Source of the DNA: CAVWGP01 sp963754645
Lineage (GTDB): Bacteria; Pseudomonadota; Alphaproteobacteria; Bin65
Assembly: GCA_963754645.1 (NCBI GenBank)
Contig: CAVWGP010000004.1
Location: forward strand, 186,001 to 250,000
Length of the DNA stretch: 64,000 nucleotides
Direction: 5' to 3'
The notes under the pieces were generated by a model. That model was not told the origin of the DNA. It did no database searches and saw nothing but the letters and a program-made list of their open reading frames with translations. Made by a program: the position numbers and the translations under genes. Shown piece after piece: positions 9,879 through 18,705 of the stretch; the stretch's first letter is position 1, and each line of letters starts with the position of its first letter.

Positions 9879-11915
9879 ATGACCGAAGTCGCGCCGACCG
9901 ACGCGTCCGGCCGCCGTTGGCTGGCGCTCGGCGCCGGCGGCGTCGCCGTCGCGATGTCGCTCTATCATCTCCACGCCATCGCCATCGCGCCGCCCGAGGC
10001 GTTTCCGTTCCGCATCGCGCATCTCGCGTTCTCGATCACGCTGGTTTTCCTGCTCTATCCGCTGATCCGCAAGGACGCGGCGGCGCTGCCGCGGGCTTGG
10101 GATTTCCTGGCGCTCGCCGCCGCGCTGGCGAGCTGCGTCTATCTCCTCGTGCTCTACAAGCCGTACATTTTCGAGCGCGATCCCTTCGTCGATACGCCGA
10201 CCCTGCGCGACAGTATTTTCGCCGTCGTCAACGTCGTCATGATCCTGGAGGCGACGCGGCGGATTCTCGGCTGGGCGCTGCCCGTGACCGTGCTGGTTTT
10301 CCTGGCCTACGCCTTTCTGTTCACCAACATCGAGTTCTCGCGCTACATCAATCAGCTCTATCTGACGACCGAGGGCATTTACGGCCAGACGCTCGGCATT
10401 TCCGCCGGCTATGTGCTGATCTTCGTCCTGTTCGGCGCCTTCATGGAACGCGCCGGCACCGGGCAACTTTTCATGGATTTCGCGCTGTCGCTCACCGGGA
10501 CGAGCGCCGGCGGGCCGGGCAAGGTCGCGGTGGTCAGCTCGAGCCTGTTCGGCACGATCTCGGGCAGCGCGGTCGCCAATGTCATGGTCGATGGGCCGAT
10601 CACGATTCCGCTGATGAAGCGCACGGGTTTCTCGCCGCATTTCGGCGCCGCGGTCGAGGCCGTGGCTTCGACCGGCGGGCAGATCATGCCGCCGATCATG
10701 GGCGCCGCCGCCTTCGTCATGGCCGAGTTCCTCGCCGTTCCGTATCTGCAAGTCGTGATCTGGGCGATCGTGCCGGCAATTCTCTATTACGTCGCGTGCT
10801 TCGCGGCGGTGCATTTCCAGGCCAAGCGCCAGGGCCTGCACGGTTTGCCGCGCTCGGAGTGCCCGCGCTTCGCCGAGGTCATGGCGCGGCGCGGCCATTT
10901 GTTCCTGCCGCTGGTCGTCATCCTCGTCGTCATGTTCACCGGGTCCTCGGCGCCGCTCGCCGCCTTGGCGGCAACGGCGTCGTGCCTGCCGCTGATTTTC
11001 CTCAGCGGCACTTCGATCGCCGTTCCGCTGCTGGCCGCCATCGCCGTCGTCGCCGCGGTCGGCTCGCAATCGCGCGGCGGTTTCGAAGTGTCCGGTCCCG
11101 CCGTCATCTGGGCCAGCGGCGCGATGATCGCCGTGACGGCGTGTTTGGCGCTGGCGCGGGCGGCGCCGCGCGCTCGTTTTGCGGCCAATTGCCGGCTTGT
11201 GCTCGATGCCCTGATCGACGGCGCCAAGAACGCGCTCCCGGTCGCGCTCGCCTGCGCCAGCGCCGGCATCGTGATCGGCATCATCTCGCTGACCGGCGTC
11301 GGCCAGGACTTCACGCAGCTCGTCGTCGATGTGTCGCGCAAAACGCTGTGGCTGGCGCTGATCATGACCGCGCTTGCGGGCATCGTGCTCGGCATGGGCA
11401 TGCCGACGACGCCGGCCTATATCCTCATGGTGTCTTTGCTGGTCCCGGCGCTGGTGAAGCTCGGCATCATCGTGCCGGCGGCGCACATGTTCGCCTTCTA
11501 TTTCGCGATCCTGTCGGCGATCACGCCGCCGGTGGCCCTGGCCGTGTTCGCCGCGGCATCGCTCGCCAAGGCGAATATGTGGCAGACCGGATGGGCGGCG
11601 GTCCGCATCGGCGCCGCCGGATTCATCGTGCCCTTCATGTTCGTTTACGAGCCGGGGCTGCTGCTGATCGGCACGGACTGGTTCGCGATCGCGCTCGCCT
11701 GTTGCACGGCAACGATCGGCTGCGTGTCGTTGGCGGCGGGACTCTACGGCTATCTGCTGCGCGCCTGCGGCCTTGCCGAGCGCGCGGTCCTTGTCGCCGC
11801 CGCCCTGCTGTTGATCAATCCCGGTTGGGTGACCGATGTAGCCGGCATCGGCCTCATCGCCGCGGTCGCGGCGTGGCAGAAATTTCTGGCGCCGGGCGCG
11901 ACGCGGGCAGCCTGA
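9879..11915 (+). CDS. TAXI-TRAP fused permease (DctQ-DctM fusion)
   Basis: A 678-residue membrane protein in which the small four-helix domain and the large DctM-like domain are joined in one chain, as is standard for TAXI systems. The N-terminal third carries about six hydrophobic segments. The DctM part has the paired motifs GTISGSAVANVMVDG, GGQIMPPIMG and, later, GMGMPTTPAYIL and AITPPVALAVFAAAS, which line the transport path. It is co-directional with the receptor gene and ends 17 bp before the convergent nicotinate phosphoribosyltransferase gene. ATG 9879 is preferred over the upstream in-frame start at 9804 because the latter would overlap the receptor gene. Confidence 0.92.
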   Translation: MTEVAPTDASGRRWLALGAGGVAVAMSLYHLHAIAIAPPEAFPFRIAHLAFSITLVFLLYPLIRKDAAALPRAWDFLALAAALASCVYLLVLYKPYIFERDPFVDTPTLRDSIFAVVNVVMILEATRRILGWALPVTVLVFLAYAFLFTNIEFSRYINQLYLTTEGIYGQTLGISAGYVLIFVLFGAFMERAGTGQLFMDFALSLTGTSAGGPGKVAVVSSSLFGTISGSAVANVMVDGPITIPLMKRTGFSPHFGAAVEAVASTGGQIMPPIMGAAAFVMAEFLAVPYLQVVIWAIVPAILYYVACFAAVHFQAKRQGLHGLPRSECPRFAEVMARRGHLFLPLVVILVVMFTGSSAPLAALAATASCLPLIFLSGTSIAVPLLAAIAVVAAVGSQSRGGFEVSGPAVIWASGAMIAVTACLALARAAPRARFAANCRLVLDALIDGAKNALPVALACASAGIVIGIISLTGVGQDFTQLVVDVSRKTLWLALIMTALAGIVLGMGMPTTPAYILMVSLLVPALVKLGIIVPAAHMFAFYFAILSAITPPVALAVFAAASLAKANMWQTGWAAVRIGAAGFIVPFMFVYEPGLLLIGTDWFAIALACCTATIGCVSLAAGLYGYLLRACGLAERAVLVAAALLLINPGWVTDVAGIGLIAAVAAWQKFLAPGATRAA

Positions 11916-11932
11916 CGATGACGAACTTTATG

Positions 11933-13104
11933 TTATGAATCTTTCGGAAACAGGAACTCGCGGCCCACTTTCACGCTGCGCCGGCCGCCGTACTCGATGA
12001 TGTCGGCGGTGGCGTAGGTTTCGTTCCAATGCTCGGGCAGGAACGAGCCGGTGCCGATGGCGTCGAGCGGCACTTGCGCCAGCGCCATGACGCGGCACTT
12101 TTCCGGGCCGAAGCCCGACGAGCCGACGATGCGCGCCTTGGGGAAGCCGGCCTTGTCGAGCTGTTCGCGCAGCAGCCAGATCGCGGCCGCCGAAACGCCG
12201 GGGCCGACGAGGTGGCGCAGCTCCGACTCGGTGCGGTAGCCGCGGATCGCATCGGGCGTATGGCGGTCGAGCACGCGATAGGATTCGGAAGGATCGAGCC
12301 CCTCGATGTAGCGGCTGCCCATCGTGTCGAGCCGGAAGCCGAGCCTGCCCGGCGGCGGCCAGTTCGGGAAAGCGCCGGCACACGGCGAGCGAGTCGGTGA
12401 CCTCTTTCGCGAAATAGTCGCAGAGCACCGTCAGGTCGTCGTCGGGAAAGGTCTCGTGGTAAATCTCGGCGGCGCGCAGCGTCGAGCCGGCATAGCCGAT
12501 GATGGCGTGGGGCATGGTGCCGCGCCCGCTGTCGCGGCCGAAGAAATGCGCGGTCGCGGCGGTGGCATTGCCGACGAAGCCGATGGCGCCGTGCTTGCGC
12601 CGGGCGCGCGCCGAGCCGACGCTCGCCGCATAGGCCATCATCTCGGCCATGCCGATGCCGGCGCAATGCCGCGCGTCCATGGCGAGAAACGCCACCTTCG
12701 GCAGTTCGGCGCACATGGTGTAGGCGTTGTAGGCGGCGACGCAGGCGGCGCCGAGCTTTTGCAGCAGGATGGTCTCGAGATCGACAAGGGCGCGGAACGA
12801 GCCCGAGAGATAAAGGATCGGCTCGCCGGCGCCGACCCAGTTGCCCTCGCGATAGACGAGGCGCGTTTCGAACTTGGTCTGGCGCGCCGCTGCCACGCTA
12901 TCGAGCCAATCGAGCATCAGGCGCGGCGCCGAGACGACGGGCCGGCGCATGAACACCGCATAGGTGACGGTCACGTCGCCGAATTTTTCGACGATGCCTC
13001 TTCGAGCGGTTGAAATAGTGATCGGTCCAGGCCGGGATTTCGGCGTTTTCCGGTAAGCGGTTGACCGGGTGAAATTTCGCGGACGGCTTCGGTGCATCGT
13101 TCAT
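11933..13104 (-). CDS. Nicotinate phosphoribosyltransferase, two frameshifts
   Basis: Converts nicotinate and PRPP to nicotinate mononucleotide in NAD salvage. The N-terminus (PAWTDHYFNRSK), the body with AFLAMDARHCAG, GNATAATAHFFG and PHAIIGYAGSTL, and the C-terminal IVGSSGFGPEKC and GTGSFLP are all typical of the alphaproteobacterial enzyme of about 390 residues. The protein lies in three frames: an extra base near 12999 separates the N-terminus, and another near 12347 falls where the conserved sequence should run RFPELAAAG then RLGFRLDT. Both are single-base insertions, and removing them restores a complete enzyme. The gene starts 7 bp after the class II DAHP synthase gene. Confidence 0.85.
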
Positions 13105-13111
13105 GTCGAGA

Positions 13112-14494
13112 CTACTCCGCCGCCTTCGCCGCCTGGCCGCGCGCCTCGCGCTCGGATTTGAGCTGTTCGGCGATCATGAAGGCGAGGTCGAGCGCCTGGG
13201 CGCCGTTGAGCCGCGGGTCGCAATGGGTGTGATAGCGGTCCGATAAATCGGCCTCGGTGATCGCCTGGGCGCCGCCCATGCATTCGGTCACGTTCTGCCC
13301 GGTCATTTCGAAATGCACGCCGCCGGCATAGGTGCCTTCGGCGCGATGCACGGCGAAGAAGCCGCGCACCTCTTTCAGGATGCGGTCGAACGGCCGCGTC
13401 TTGAAGCCGTTGGCGGATTTGATCGTGTTGCCATGCATCGGATCGCAGGACCAGACGACGTTGCGGCCCTCGCGTTTGACCGCGCGAACCAGCGGCGGCA
13501 GCTTGGCCTCGACCTCGTCCGAACTCATGCGAGCGATCAGCGTCAGGCGCCCGGGAACATTGCGCGGGTTGAGAATGTCGATCAGGCGGAGCAGTTCGTC
13601 CGGCGCCAGGCTCGGCCCGCATTTCAAGCCGAGCGGATTGTGCACGCCGCGCAAGAATTCCACATGGGCGCCGTCGGGCTGGCGCGTGCGGTCGCCGATC
13701 CACAGCATGTGGGCGGAGACGTCGTACCAATCGCCGGTCAGGCTGTCCTGGCGGGTCAGCGCCTGTTCATAGGGCAGCAGCAGCGCTTCGTGCGAGGTGA
13801 AGAAGCTCGCCTCTTTCACTTGCGGCGTGCTGTCCGGCGTGATGCCGCAGGCCTCCATGAAATCCAGCGTCTCGGCGATGCGGTCGGCGATCATGGCATA
13901 GCGCTTGCCCGCCGGGCTGTCAGCGACGAAGTCCATGTTCCAGCGATGCACTTTGTGCAGATCGGCATAGCCGCCGCTGGTGAAGGCGCGCAGCAGGTTG
14001 AGCGTCGAGGCGGCGTGCCAATAGGCCTCGATCATGCGTCCCGGATCGGGCCGGCGCGCCGCGGCTTCGAACGGCATGGCGTTGATGATATCGCCGCGAT
14101 AGGCCGGCAGCTCGATGCCGTTTTGCGCCTCGACCGGCGACGAGCGCGGCTTGGCGAATTGGCCCGCGATGCGCCCGACCTTCACCACCGGCACGCCGGC
14201 GCCGTACATCAGGATCATCGCCATCTGCAGCAGCACCTTGAACGTGTCGCGGATGTTGTTGGCGTGGAACTCGGCGAAGCTCTCGGCGCAATCGCCGCCC
14301 TGGAGCAGAAACGCCTTGCCCGCGGCGGCGCGCGCCAATTGCTCGGTCAGCGCCCGCGCTTCGCCGGCGAAGACGAGCGGCGGAAAGGTGCCGAGCCGCT
14401 TTTCGACGGCGGCGAGCACCGCCTTGTCGGCGTATTCGGGCATTTGCACGGCCGGCTTGTTCCGCCAGCTCGTCGGCGACCAGGTCGTGGGCAT
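13112..14494 (-). CDS. Class II 3-deoxy-7-phosphoheptulonate synthase
   Basis: First enzyme of the shikimate pathway: condenses phosphoenolpyruvate with erythrose 4-phosphate. At 460 residues and with LLQGGDCAESF (metal-binding Cys near residue 69), KVGRIAGQFAKPRS, GLKCGPS, WSCDPMHGN and GGVHFEMTGQNVTEC, it is clearly the plant-like class II type rather than the AroFGH type. All active-site blocks are intact. The enzyme acts in the cytosol. It precedes the nicotinate phosphoribosyltransferase gene by 7 bp and may share its transcript. No leader peptide or attenuator is visible upstream. Confidence 0.96.
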   Translation of the reverse strand: MPTTWSPTSWRNKPAVQMPEYADKAVLAAVEKRLGTFPPLVFAGEARALTEQLARAAAGKAFLLQGGDCAESFAEFHANNIRDTFKVLLQMAMILMYGAGVPVVKVGRIAGQFAKPRSSPVEAQNGIELPAYRGDIINAMPFEAAARRPDPGRMIEAYWHAASTLNLLRAFTSGGYADLHKVHRWNMDFVADSPAGKRYAMIADRIAETLDFMEACGITPDSTPQVKEASFFTSHEALLLPYEQALTRQDSLTGDWYDVSAHMLWIGDRTRQPDGAHVEFLRGVHNPLGLKCGPSLAPDELLRLIDILNPRNVPGRLTLIARMSSDEVEAKLPPLVRAVKREGRNVVWSCDPMHGNTIKSANGFKTRPFDRILKEVRGFFAVHRAEGTYAGGVHFEMTGQNVTECMGGAQAITEADLSDRYHTHCDPRLNGAQALDLAFMIAEQLKSEREARGQAAKAAE

Positions 14495-14583
14495 GGCGGC
14501 ACCTAAAGCGCGATTGAATTATCCACAGGCTCTACACCGGGGCGGCGGGAAATGCCAGTACCGCGCGCACCGGCGGAACCTGA

Positions 14584-15999
14584 CTATTCCGCCGCTTTCG
14601 GCATTTGCCAGGGGCCGCTCGCCGGCGTGCGCATGGTGACGAATTCCTCGGCCGCGGTCGGGTGAATGCCGATCGTCGCGTCGAAATCGCTTTTCGTGGC
14701 GCCCATCTTGATCGCCACGGCGAAGCCTTGGACGATCTCGCCCGCGTCGGGGCCGACAATGTGCAGGCCGACGACGCGCTGGCCGGCGCGCTCCACCACG
14801 AGCTTCATCATCGATTGCTCGTTGCGGCCGGAGAGCGTGTGTTTCATCGGCCGGAAGGTGGAGCGGTAGATATCGACCGCGCCGAATTTCGCCCGTGCCT
14901 TGGTCTCGCTCAGCCCGACCGTGCCGAGATTGGGCTGGCTGAACACCGTGGCCGGCACGTTTTCGTAGCGCACCGCGCGCCCCGATGGATTGAACAGGCG
15001 GTCGGCCAGCGCGTGGCCCTCGGCGATCGCGACCGGGGTCAGGTTGATCCGGTCGGTGACGTCGCCGATGGCGTAGATGTTTTCGACATTGGTGCGCCAA
15101 TTTTCATCGACCACGATGGCATTGTCCGGCCGGCGGGCGACGCCGAGTTTTTCGAGGCCGAGATCGCGGCTCGCGGCGGCGCGGCCGGTCGCATACATGA
15201 TCGCGTCGCAATCGAGCGCGCCGCCGGATTTGAGGAACACGCGCCGGCGCGCGCCGGCGTCCTCGATCCGCGCCACGTCTTCGTTGAAGCGCAGATCGAT
15301 CCCCTTCTTGCGCATCTCCTCGGCGAGAAAGGCGCGCGCGTCGTCGTCGAAGCCGCGCAGAAAGAGCGGGCCGCGATAGATCAGCGTCACCTCGGCGCCG
15401 AGGCCGCGGAAGATGCCGGCGAATTCGACGGCGATGTAACCGCCGCCGACGATGACGACGCGGCTCGGAAACTCGGGCAAAAAGAAAGCCTCGTTCGACG
15501 TGATCGCGAATTCCTTGCCGGGCACGTCGGGCAGCGATGGCCAGCCGCCTGTCGCGATCAGTATCTTGTCCGCGGTCACGACCTGGACCGGGCCGGAGAG
15601 ATCGGCGCTCGCGCGCATCTCGACGGTGTGCGCGTCGCGCAGCCGCGCGCGCTTCTCGAAAATGCGCGCGCCCGCGCCCTCGATCAGCCGGCGGTAAATA
15701 CCGTTGAGGCGCGCGATCTCGGTGTTCTTGTTGGCGATCAGCGCCGGCCAGTCGTGGCGGATGTCGAATTCCGGCAGCGGCGCCCAGCCGAAACCCGCCG
15801 CGTCCTCGAAATCCTCGCGGAAATGCGCGGCATAGACAAAGAGCTTCTTCGGCACGCAACCGACATTGACGCAAGTGCCGCCGAGATAGCGCTCCTCGGC
15901 AACACCGACCCGCGCGCCGTGCCCGGCGGCGATGCGCGACGCGCGCGTGCCGCCAGAACCGGCGCCGAAGACAAAGAAATCGAAATCGTATGTGGGCAT
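14584..15999 (-). CDS. gor: Glutathione-disulfide reductase
   Basis: An NADPH-dependent flavoprotein disulfide reductase that keeps glutathione reduced in the cytosol. At 471 residues it has the FAD site GAGSGGTRASR, the redox disulfide GGTCVNVGCVPKK (around residue 40), the NAD(P)-binding IVGGGYIAVEFAGI (around 178) and the C-terminal dimer-interface histidine motif GIHPTAAEEFVTMR. The start at 15999 is chosen because the protein then begins two residues before the conserved flavoprotein strand; an in-frame ATG at 16008 is an alternative. The unrelated VapC gene ends 14 bp upstream, so the two could be co-transcribed by chance. Confidence 0.95.
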   Translation of the reverse strand: MPTYDFDFFVFGAGSGGTRASRIAAGHGARVGVAEERYLGGTCVNVGCVPKKLFVYAAHFREDFEDAAGFGWAPLPEFDIRHDWPALIANKNTEIARLNGIYRRLIEGAGARIFEKRARLRDAHTVEMRASADLSGPVQVVTADKILIATGGWPSLPDVPGKEFAITSNEAFFLPEFPSRVVIVGGGYIAVEFAGIFRGLGAEVTLIYRGPLFLRGFDDDARAFLAEEMRKKGIDLRFNEDVARIEDAGARRRVFLKSGGALDCDAIMYATGRAAASRDLGLEKLGVARRPDNAIVVDENWRTNVENIYAIGDVTDRINLTPVAIAEGHALADRLFNPSGRAVRYENVPATVFSQPNLGTVGLSETKARAKFGAVDIYRSTFRPMKHTLSGRNEQSMMKLVVERAGQRVVGLHIVGPDAGEIVQGFAVAIKMGATKSDFDATIGIHPTAAEEFVTMRTPASGPWQMPKAAE

Positions 16000-16013
16000 G
16001 GCTGGCATCCCGC

Positions 16014-16442
16014 TCAGTCGAAGTGTTGGGCCGCCTCGGTCAGCGAAACGATGCGCTTGCCGATGCTCGCTTCGCTGGCTTTGCCCAGGAGCCGTTCGTC
16101 GGCCGTGATCAGCCTTGCATCCCGCGCGCCCGCCAGGGCGAGGTAGAGGCAATCGTAAACCGGATGATCGAGTGTTCGGGCAAGATCGAACGCGGCGGGA
16201 ACCAGTTCGCGGTCGCTTGTCAGCGCGACGTAGCGCGGCAGCATGGCAAGGGCGCGCCGGGCGCGCGCCGGCTTGACGCGGCCGGTCCGGGCCGCCTTCC
16301 AGAGAAAATTCGCCACTTCGACGAACAGGAGTTCGGGAGCGATAAGCTCGGCTGCCGCGCCGAGCAGCGCTTCGGCGTCGTTCGTGCCGGCCTCGGGTAC
16401 AAACCACTTGGCCGCCACCGAGGCATCGATCACGAAATTCAT
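16014..16442 (-). CDS. vapC: VapC-like PIN-domain toxin
   Basis: A PIN-domain ribonuclease of 142 residues, the toxic half of a type II toxin-antitoxin pair. VapC toxins cleave tRNA or other structured RNA with Mg2+. The acidic quartet is visible as VIDASVAAKWF (D6), FVEVANFLWKA (E about 42), HPVYDCLYLALA (D about 97) and LITADERLL (D about 116). Its start overlaps the antitoxin stop by four bases (ATGA), the classical arrangement for translational coupling. All catalytic residues are present, so it should be active when freed of its partner. Confidence 0.93.
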   Translation of the reverse strand: MNFVIDASVAAKWFVPEAGTNDAEALLGAAAELIAPELLFVEVANFLWKAARTGRVKPARARRALAMLPRYVALTSDRELVPAAFDLARTLDHPVYDCLYLALAGARDARLITADERLLGKASEASIGKRIVSLTEAAQHFD

Positions 16443-16687
16443 CGGCGGTCGCGGTCTTGCCGGATCATCGCCGTGCTATCGAGATCCCATTTGCCGCCGA
16501 TCTCGGCCCGCATCTTCCGGCAAAACGCGGCGAAGGGCCGCCGGTCGGCCCTGACGGCCAGCGACAGAATATCGCGCACCTCCGCCTCGAACGAGCGCTT
16601 CTTGGCGCGCGCGCGCAGCTTGAGCGCGGCGATCACGCCGCTCGGGAGGTTGCGCACGACAAAGTCGCCCATTTGGCCGAACTCCAC
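16439..16687 (-). CDS. vapB: VapB/FitA-like ribbon-helix-helix antitoxin
   Basis: An 82-residue antitoxin with an N-terminal ribbon-helix-helix DNA-binding domain (VVRNLPSGVIAALKLRAR then FEAEVRDIL) and a C-terminal tail that should wrap the VapC active site. The first in-frame ATG (16687) lies beside the operator; an inner ATG five codons later (16672, starting MGDFVV) would fit the usual FitA N-terminus better. It overlaps vapC by four bases. The twin palindromes directly upstream are the expected binding site for autorepression by the VapBC complex. Confidence 0.9.
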   Translation of the reverse strand: MEFGQMGDFVVRNLPSGVIAALKLRARAKKRSFEAEVRDILSLAVRADRRPFAAFCRKMRAEIGGKWDLDSTAMIRQDRDRR

Positions 16688-16688
16688 T

Positions 16689-16707
16689 TGATATCACCAT
16701 GATATCA
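16689..16707. promoter_or_regulatory. Probable VapB operator: twin TGATATCA palindromes
   Basis: Two identical, perfectly self-complementary 8-mers TGATATCA occupy 16689-16696 and 16700-16707, immediately before the vapB start codon. Their centres are 11 bp apart, one helical turn, so two RHH dimers could bind the same face. AT-rich palindromes are rare in this GC-rich sequence. This is the usual layout for an autoregulated toxin-antitoxin operon. Confidence 0.75.
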
Positions 16708-16736
16708 TCATGATCCGCCTCGGGCAAGCGCCGCGC

Positions 16737-17369
16737 TCAGGCCGGCAGCGGATGGCCGGGCATGAGATCGTAAGGATGTTTCCAGCCGGGCAGGGCGGCG
16801 ATGCGGTCGAGCCATTTGGCGATGCGCGGCAGCTCGGCCCGGTCGAAGCCGTAGATTTCGGGATAGTAGAGATAGCCGCACAGCGAAATGTCGGCGATCG
16901 TCGGCCGTTTGCCGAGCACGAAATCGCGGCCGTCGAGCTGGCTTTCGAGCACGCCGAGCGCCGTCTTCATGCGCTGGCCGAGAAACTCGGTGACCGGCGT
17001 TTCGCCCGTCTTCATGAATGCAATGAAAAAACGGCGCGTCCCGAGATAGCTCGTGAACTTGTGGTTGTCGAACAGCAGCCAGCGCAAGACTTCGTAGCGT
17101 TCGTCGGCCGCGTCGCCGCCGAACTTGCCGAGCCGATCCGCGAGATAGGTGAGAATGGCGCCCGATTGGCTGAGCTTCTTGCCGCGATGGACGAGCACGG
17201 GAACTTCGCCCATGACGTTCACGTCGCGCCGGTACTCGGGCGTGCGCGTCTCTCCCTTAAAGTAATCGACGAAGCGCGGCGTCCAATCGGCGCCGGCGAG
17301 ATTGAGCATCAGCGCCGCCTTGTAGGCATTGCCCGATTGCGCGAAGCAATAGAGTTCGAATTCGGCCAT
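16737..17369 (-). CDS. Glutathione S-transferase family protein
   Basis: A 210-residue cytosolic GST-fold protein. The N-terminal thioredoxin-like domain has ELYCFAQSGNAYKA, where a Ser or Cys near residue 11 would activate glutathione, then GEVPVLVHRGKKLSQSGAI, the cis-Pro and gamma-glutamyl binding block. The C-terminal helical domain has ADISLCGYLYYPEIYG, the N-capping box and hydrophobic core motif. The start codon overlaps the stop of the upstream lyase gene (TAATG), so the two are translationally coupled and may act in one pathway. The substrate is unknown. Confidence 0.9.
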   Translation of the reverse strand: MAEFELYCFAQSGNAYKAALMLNLAGADWTPRFVDYFKGETRTPEYRRDVNVMGEVPVLVHRGKKLSQSGAILTYLADRLGKFGGDAADERYEVLRWLLFDNHKFTSYLGTRRFFIAFMKTGETPVTEFLGQRMKTALGVLESQLDGRDFVLGKRPTIADISLCGYLYYPEIYGFDRAELPRIAKWLDRIAALPGWKHPYDLMPGHPLPA

Positions 17370-18218
17370 TACGATCTCCGTTCCGCGCTGTCCTTGCGGA
17401 AAAATCCGTTGATGTCGGGAAACGGCACGGCCTCGGCCATGCCGTCGAACGAGCCGTGCTCGGCGAGACTCTTGGCGGCGCGCATGAAGGCGCCCCAGGC
17501 GGTGCGCGCCAGCCCCGAGCCGACGCTGACGCGCCGCACGCCGAGCGCGGCGATATCCGCCATGGTCAAGCCGGCCGGGCCGCCCAGTAAGAGATTGACC
17601 GGCTTGGGCGCCACGGCCTTGACCACGGCGGCGATGTCCTCGGGCTTGCGCGGTCCCGGCGCATAGAGCACGTCGGCGCCGGCCTCGGCATAGGCGGTGA
17701 GGCGCTTGATCGATTCCTTGAGCGGATCGGCGTGGCCGACGAGAAAACATTCGGCGCGTCCGGTCAGCAGGACGCCCGATCCCGAGGCGTCGATCGCCCG
17801 CCGCGCCGCCTTGATGCGCGCGACCGCGGCTTCGAGCGGATAGAGCGGCTGCTCGCGCTTGCCGGTCGCATCCTCGATCGACAGGCCGGCGACGCCAGTG
17901 GCGATGCAGCGCGTGACGTTGGCGGCGACTGCGTCGGGCTCGTGCGCATAGCCCGATTCGAAATCCGCATTCACCGGCAACTCGCCGGCGCCGACGATGC
18001 TCGGCGATATGCCCCAGCGCGGCTTCGAGCGGCACGGCCCAGTCGGTGTCGGGCAGGCCGATCGAAAACGAGTAGCCCGAACTCGTCGTGGCCAGCGCCT
18101 TGAAGCCGAGCGAGCGCAGATAGCGCGCGGTGCCGATGTCCCAGGGATTGGGAATGGCGAAGCACCCGCTCTCATGCAAGCGGCGAAAAACGGCACGGCG
18201 TTCCGCGAATTGTTTCAT
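17369..18218 (-). CDS. Isocitrate lyase/PEP mutase family protein, one frameshift
   Basis: A (beta-alpha)8 barrel protein of about 282 residues in the PEP mutase/methylisocitrate-lyase superfamily. Visible are AIPNPWDIGTARYL near the N-terminus, the Mg2+-binding PVNADFESGY, the GVAGLSIEDATG block and LLTGRAECFLVG. It lacks the KKCGH active-site loop of true isocitrate lyases, so it more likely cleaves or rearranges a 2-oxo acid or phosphonate-like compound. One extra base near 17999 splits it, after the codons for HIAE and before IVGAGELPVNAD. Removal restores the frame. It is coupled to the GST gene by a TAATG overlap. Confidence 0.84.
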
Positions 18219-18228
18219 GGCGCGCTCC

Positions 18229-18705
18229 TCAATCCAGGCTCGGTTTCATAATCATCAATGCGAAGACCGCGACAAGGCCCAGGAACGCCGGCCAGCCGAG
18301 CAGGAACCATTGCCGCATGCGGCGGCGATAGTCGTCGGGCAGCGGCGCATCGCGCGCCACGCACTCGGCCGCGATGCGCCGTATCTCGATCTGCAGCCAG
18401 GCGACGCGGAACCAGCACAGCGCGGCGATGGCATAGAGGATATAGGTCGCGACCAGCCAGATGGCGAAGGGATCGAAGCCGGCGAGGTAGATCAGCGCGA
18501 AGCCCGATACCGGCTGAACCGCGCCTGATGTCACGGTGAACAGCCAATCGGCCAGCACGGTGTGGCGGGCGACGACGGCGATGGCGCGCGGCTCGCCGCT
18601 GCGATGCGCCATCCACATCTGGAATGCGGTGCCGATGCCGGTGCCGAACAGGATCGTGCTGCTGAGCACGTGGATCCATTTGATCCAGAGATAGGGTTCG
18701 CTCAC
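18229..18705 (-). CDS. DUF2269-type integral membrane protein
   Basis: A 158-residue protein with four hydrophobic helices, beginning LWIKWIHVLSSTILFGTG, which is the conserved start of the DUF2269 family. Start at GTG 18705 gives the family's normal N-terminus and overlaps the stop of the SDR-DoxX gene by four bases (GTGA). No enzymatic function is established for this family. Pairing with an SDR-DoxX fusion is a recurrent bacterial arrangement, suggesting a shared role in the membrane, perhaps redox-related. Confidence 0.85.
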   Translation of the reverse strand: MSEPYLWIKWIHVLSSTILFGTGIGTAFQMWMAHRSGEPRAIAVVARHTVLADWLFTVTSGAVQPVSGFALIYLAGFDPFAIWLVATYILYAIAALCWFRVAWLQIEIRRIAAECVARDAPLPDDYRRRMRQWFLLGWPAFLGLVAVFALMIMKPSLD

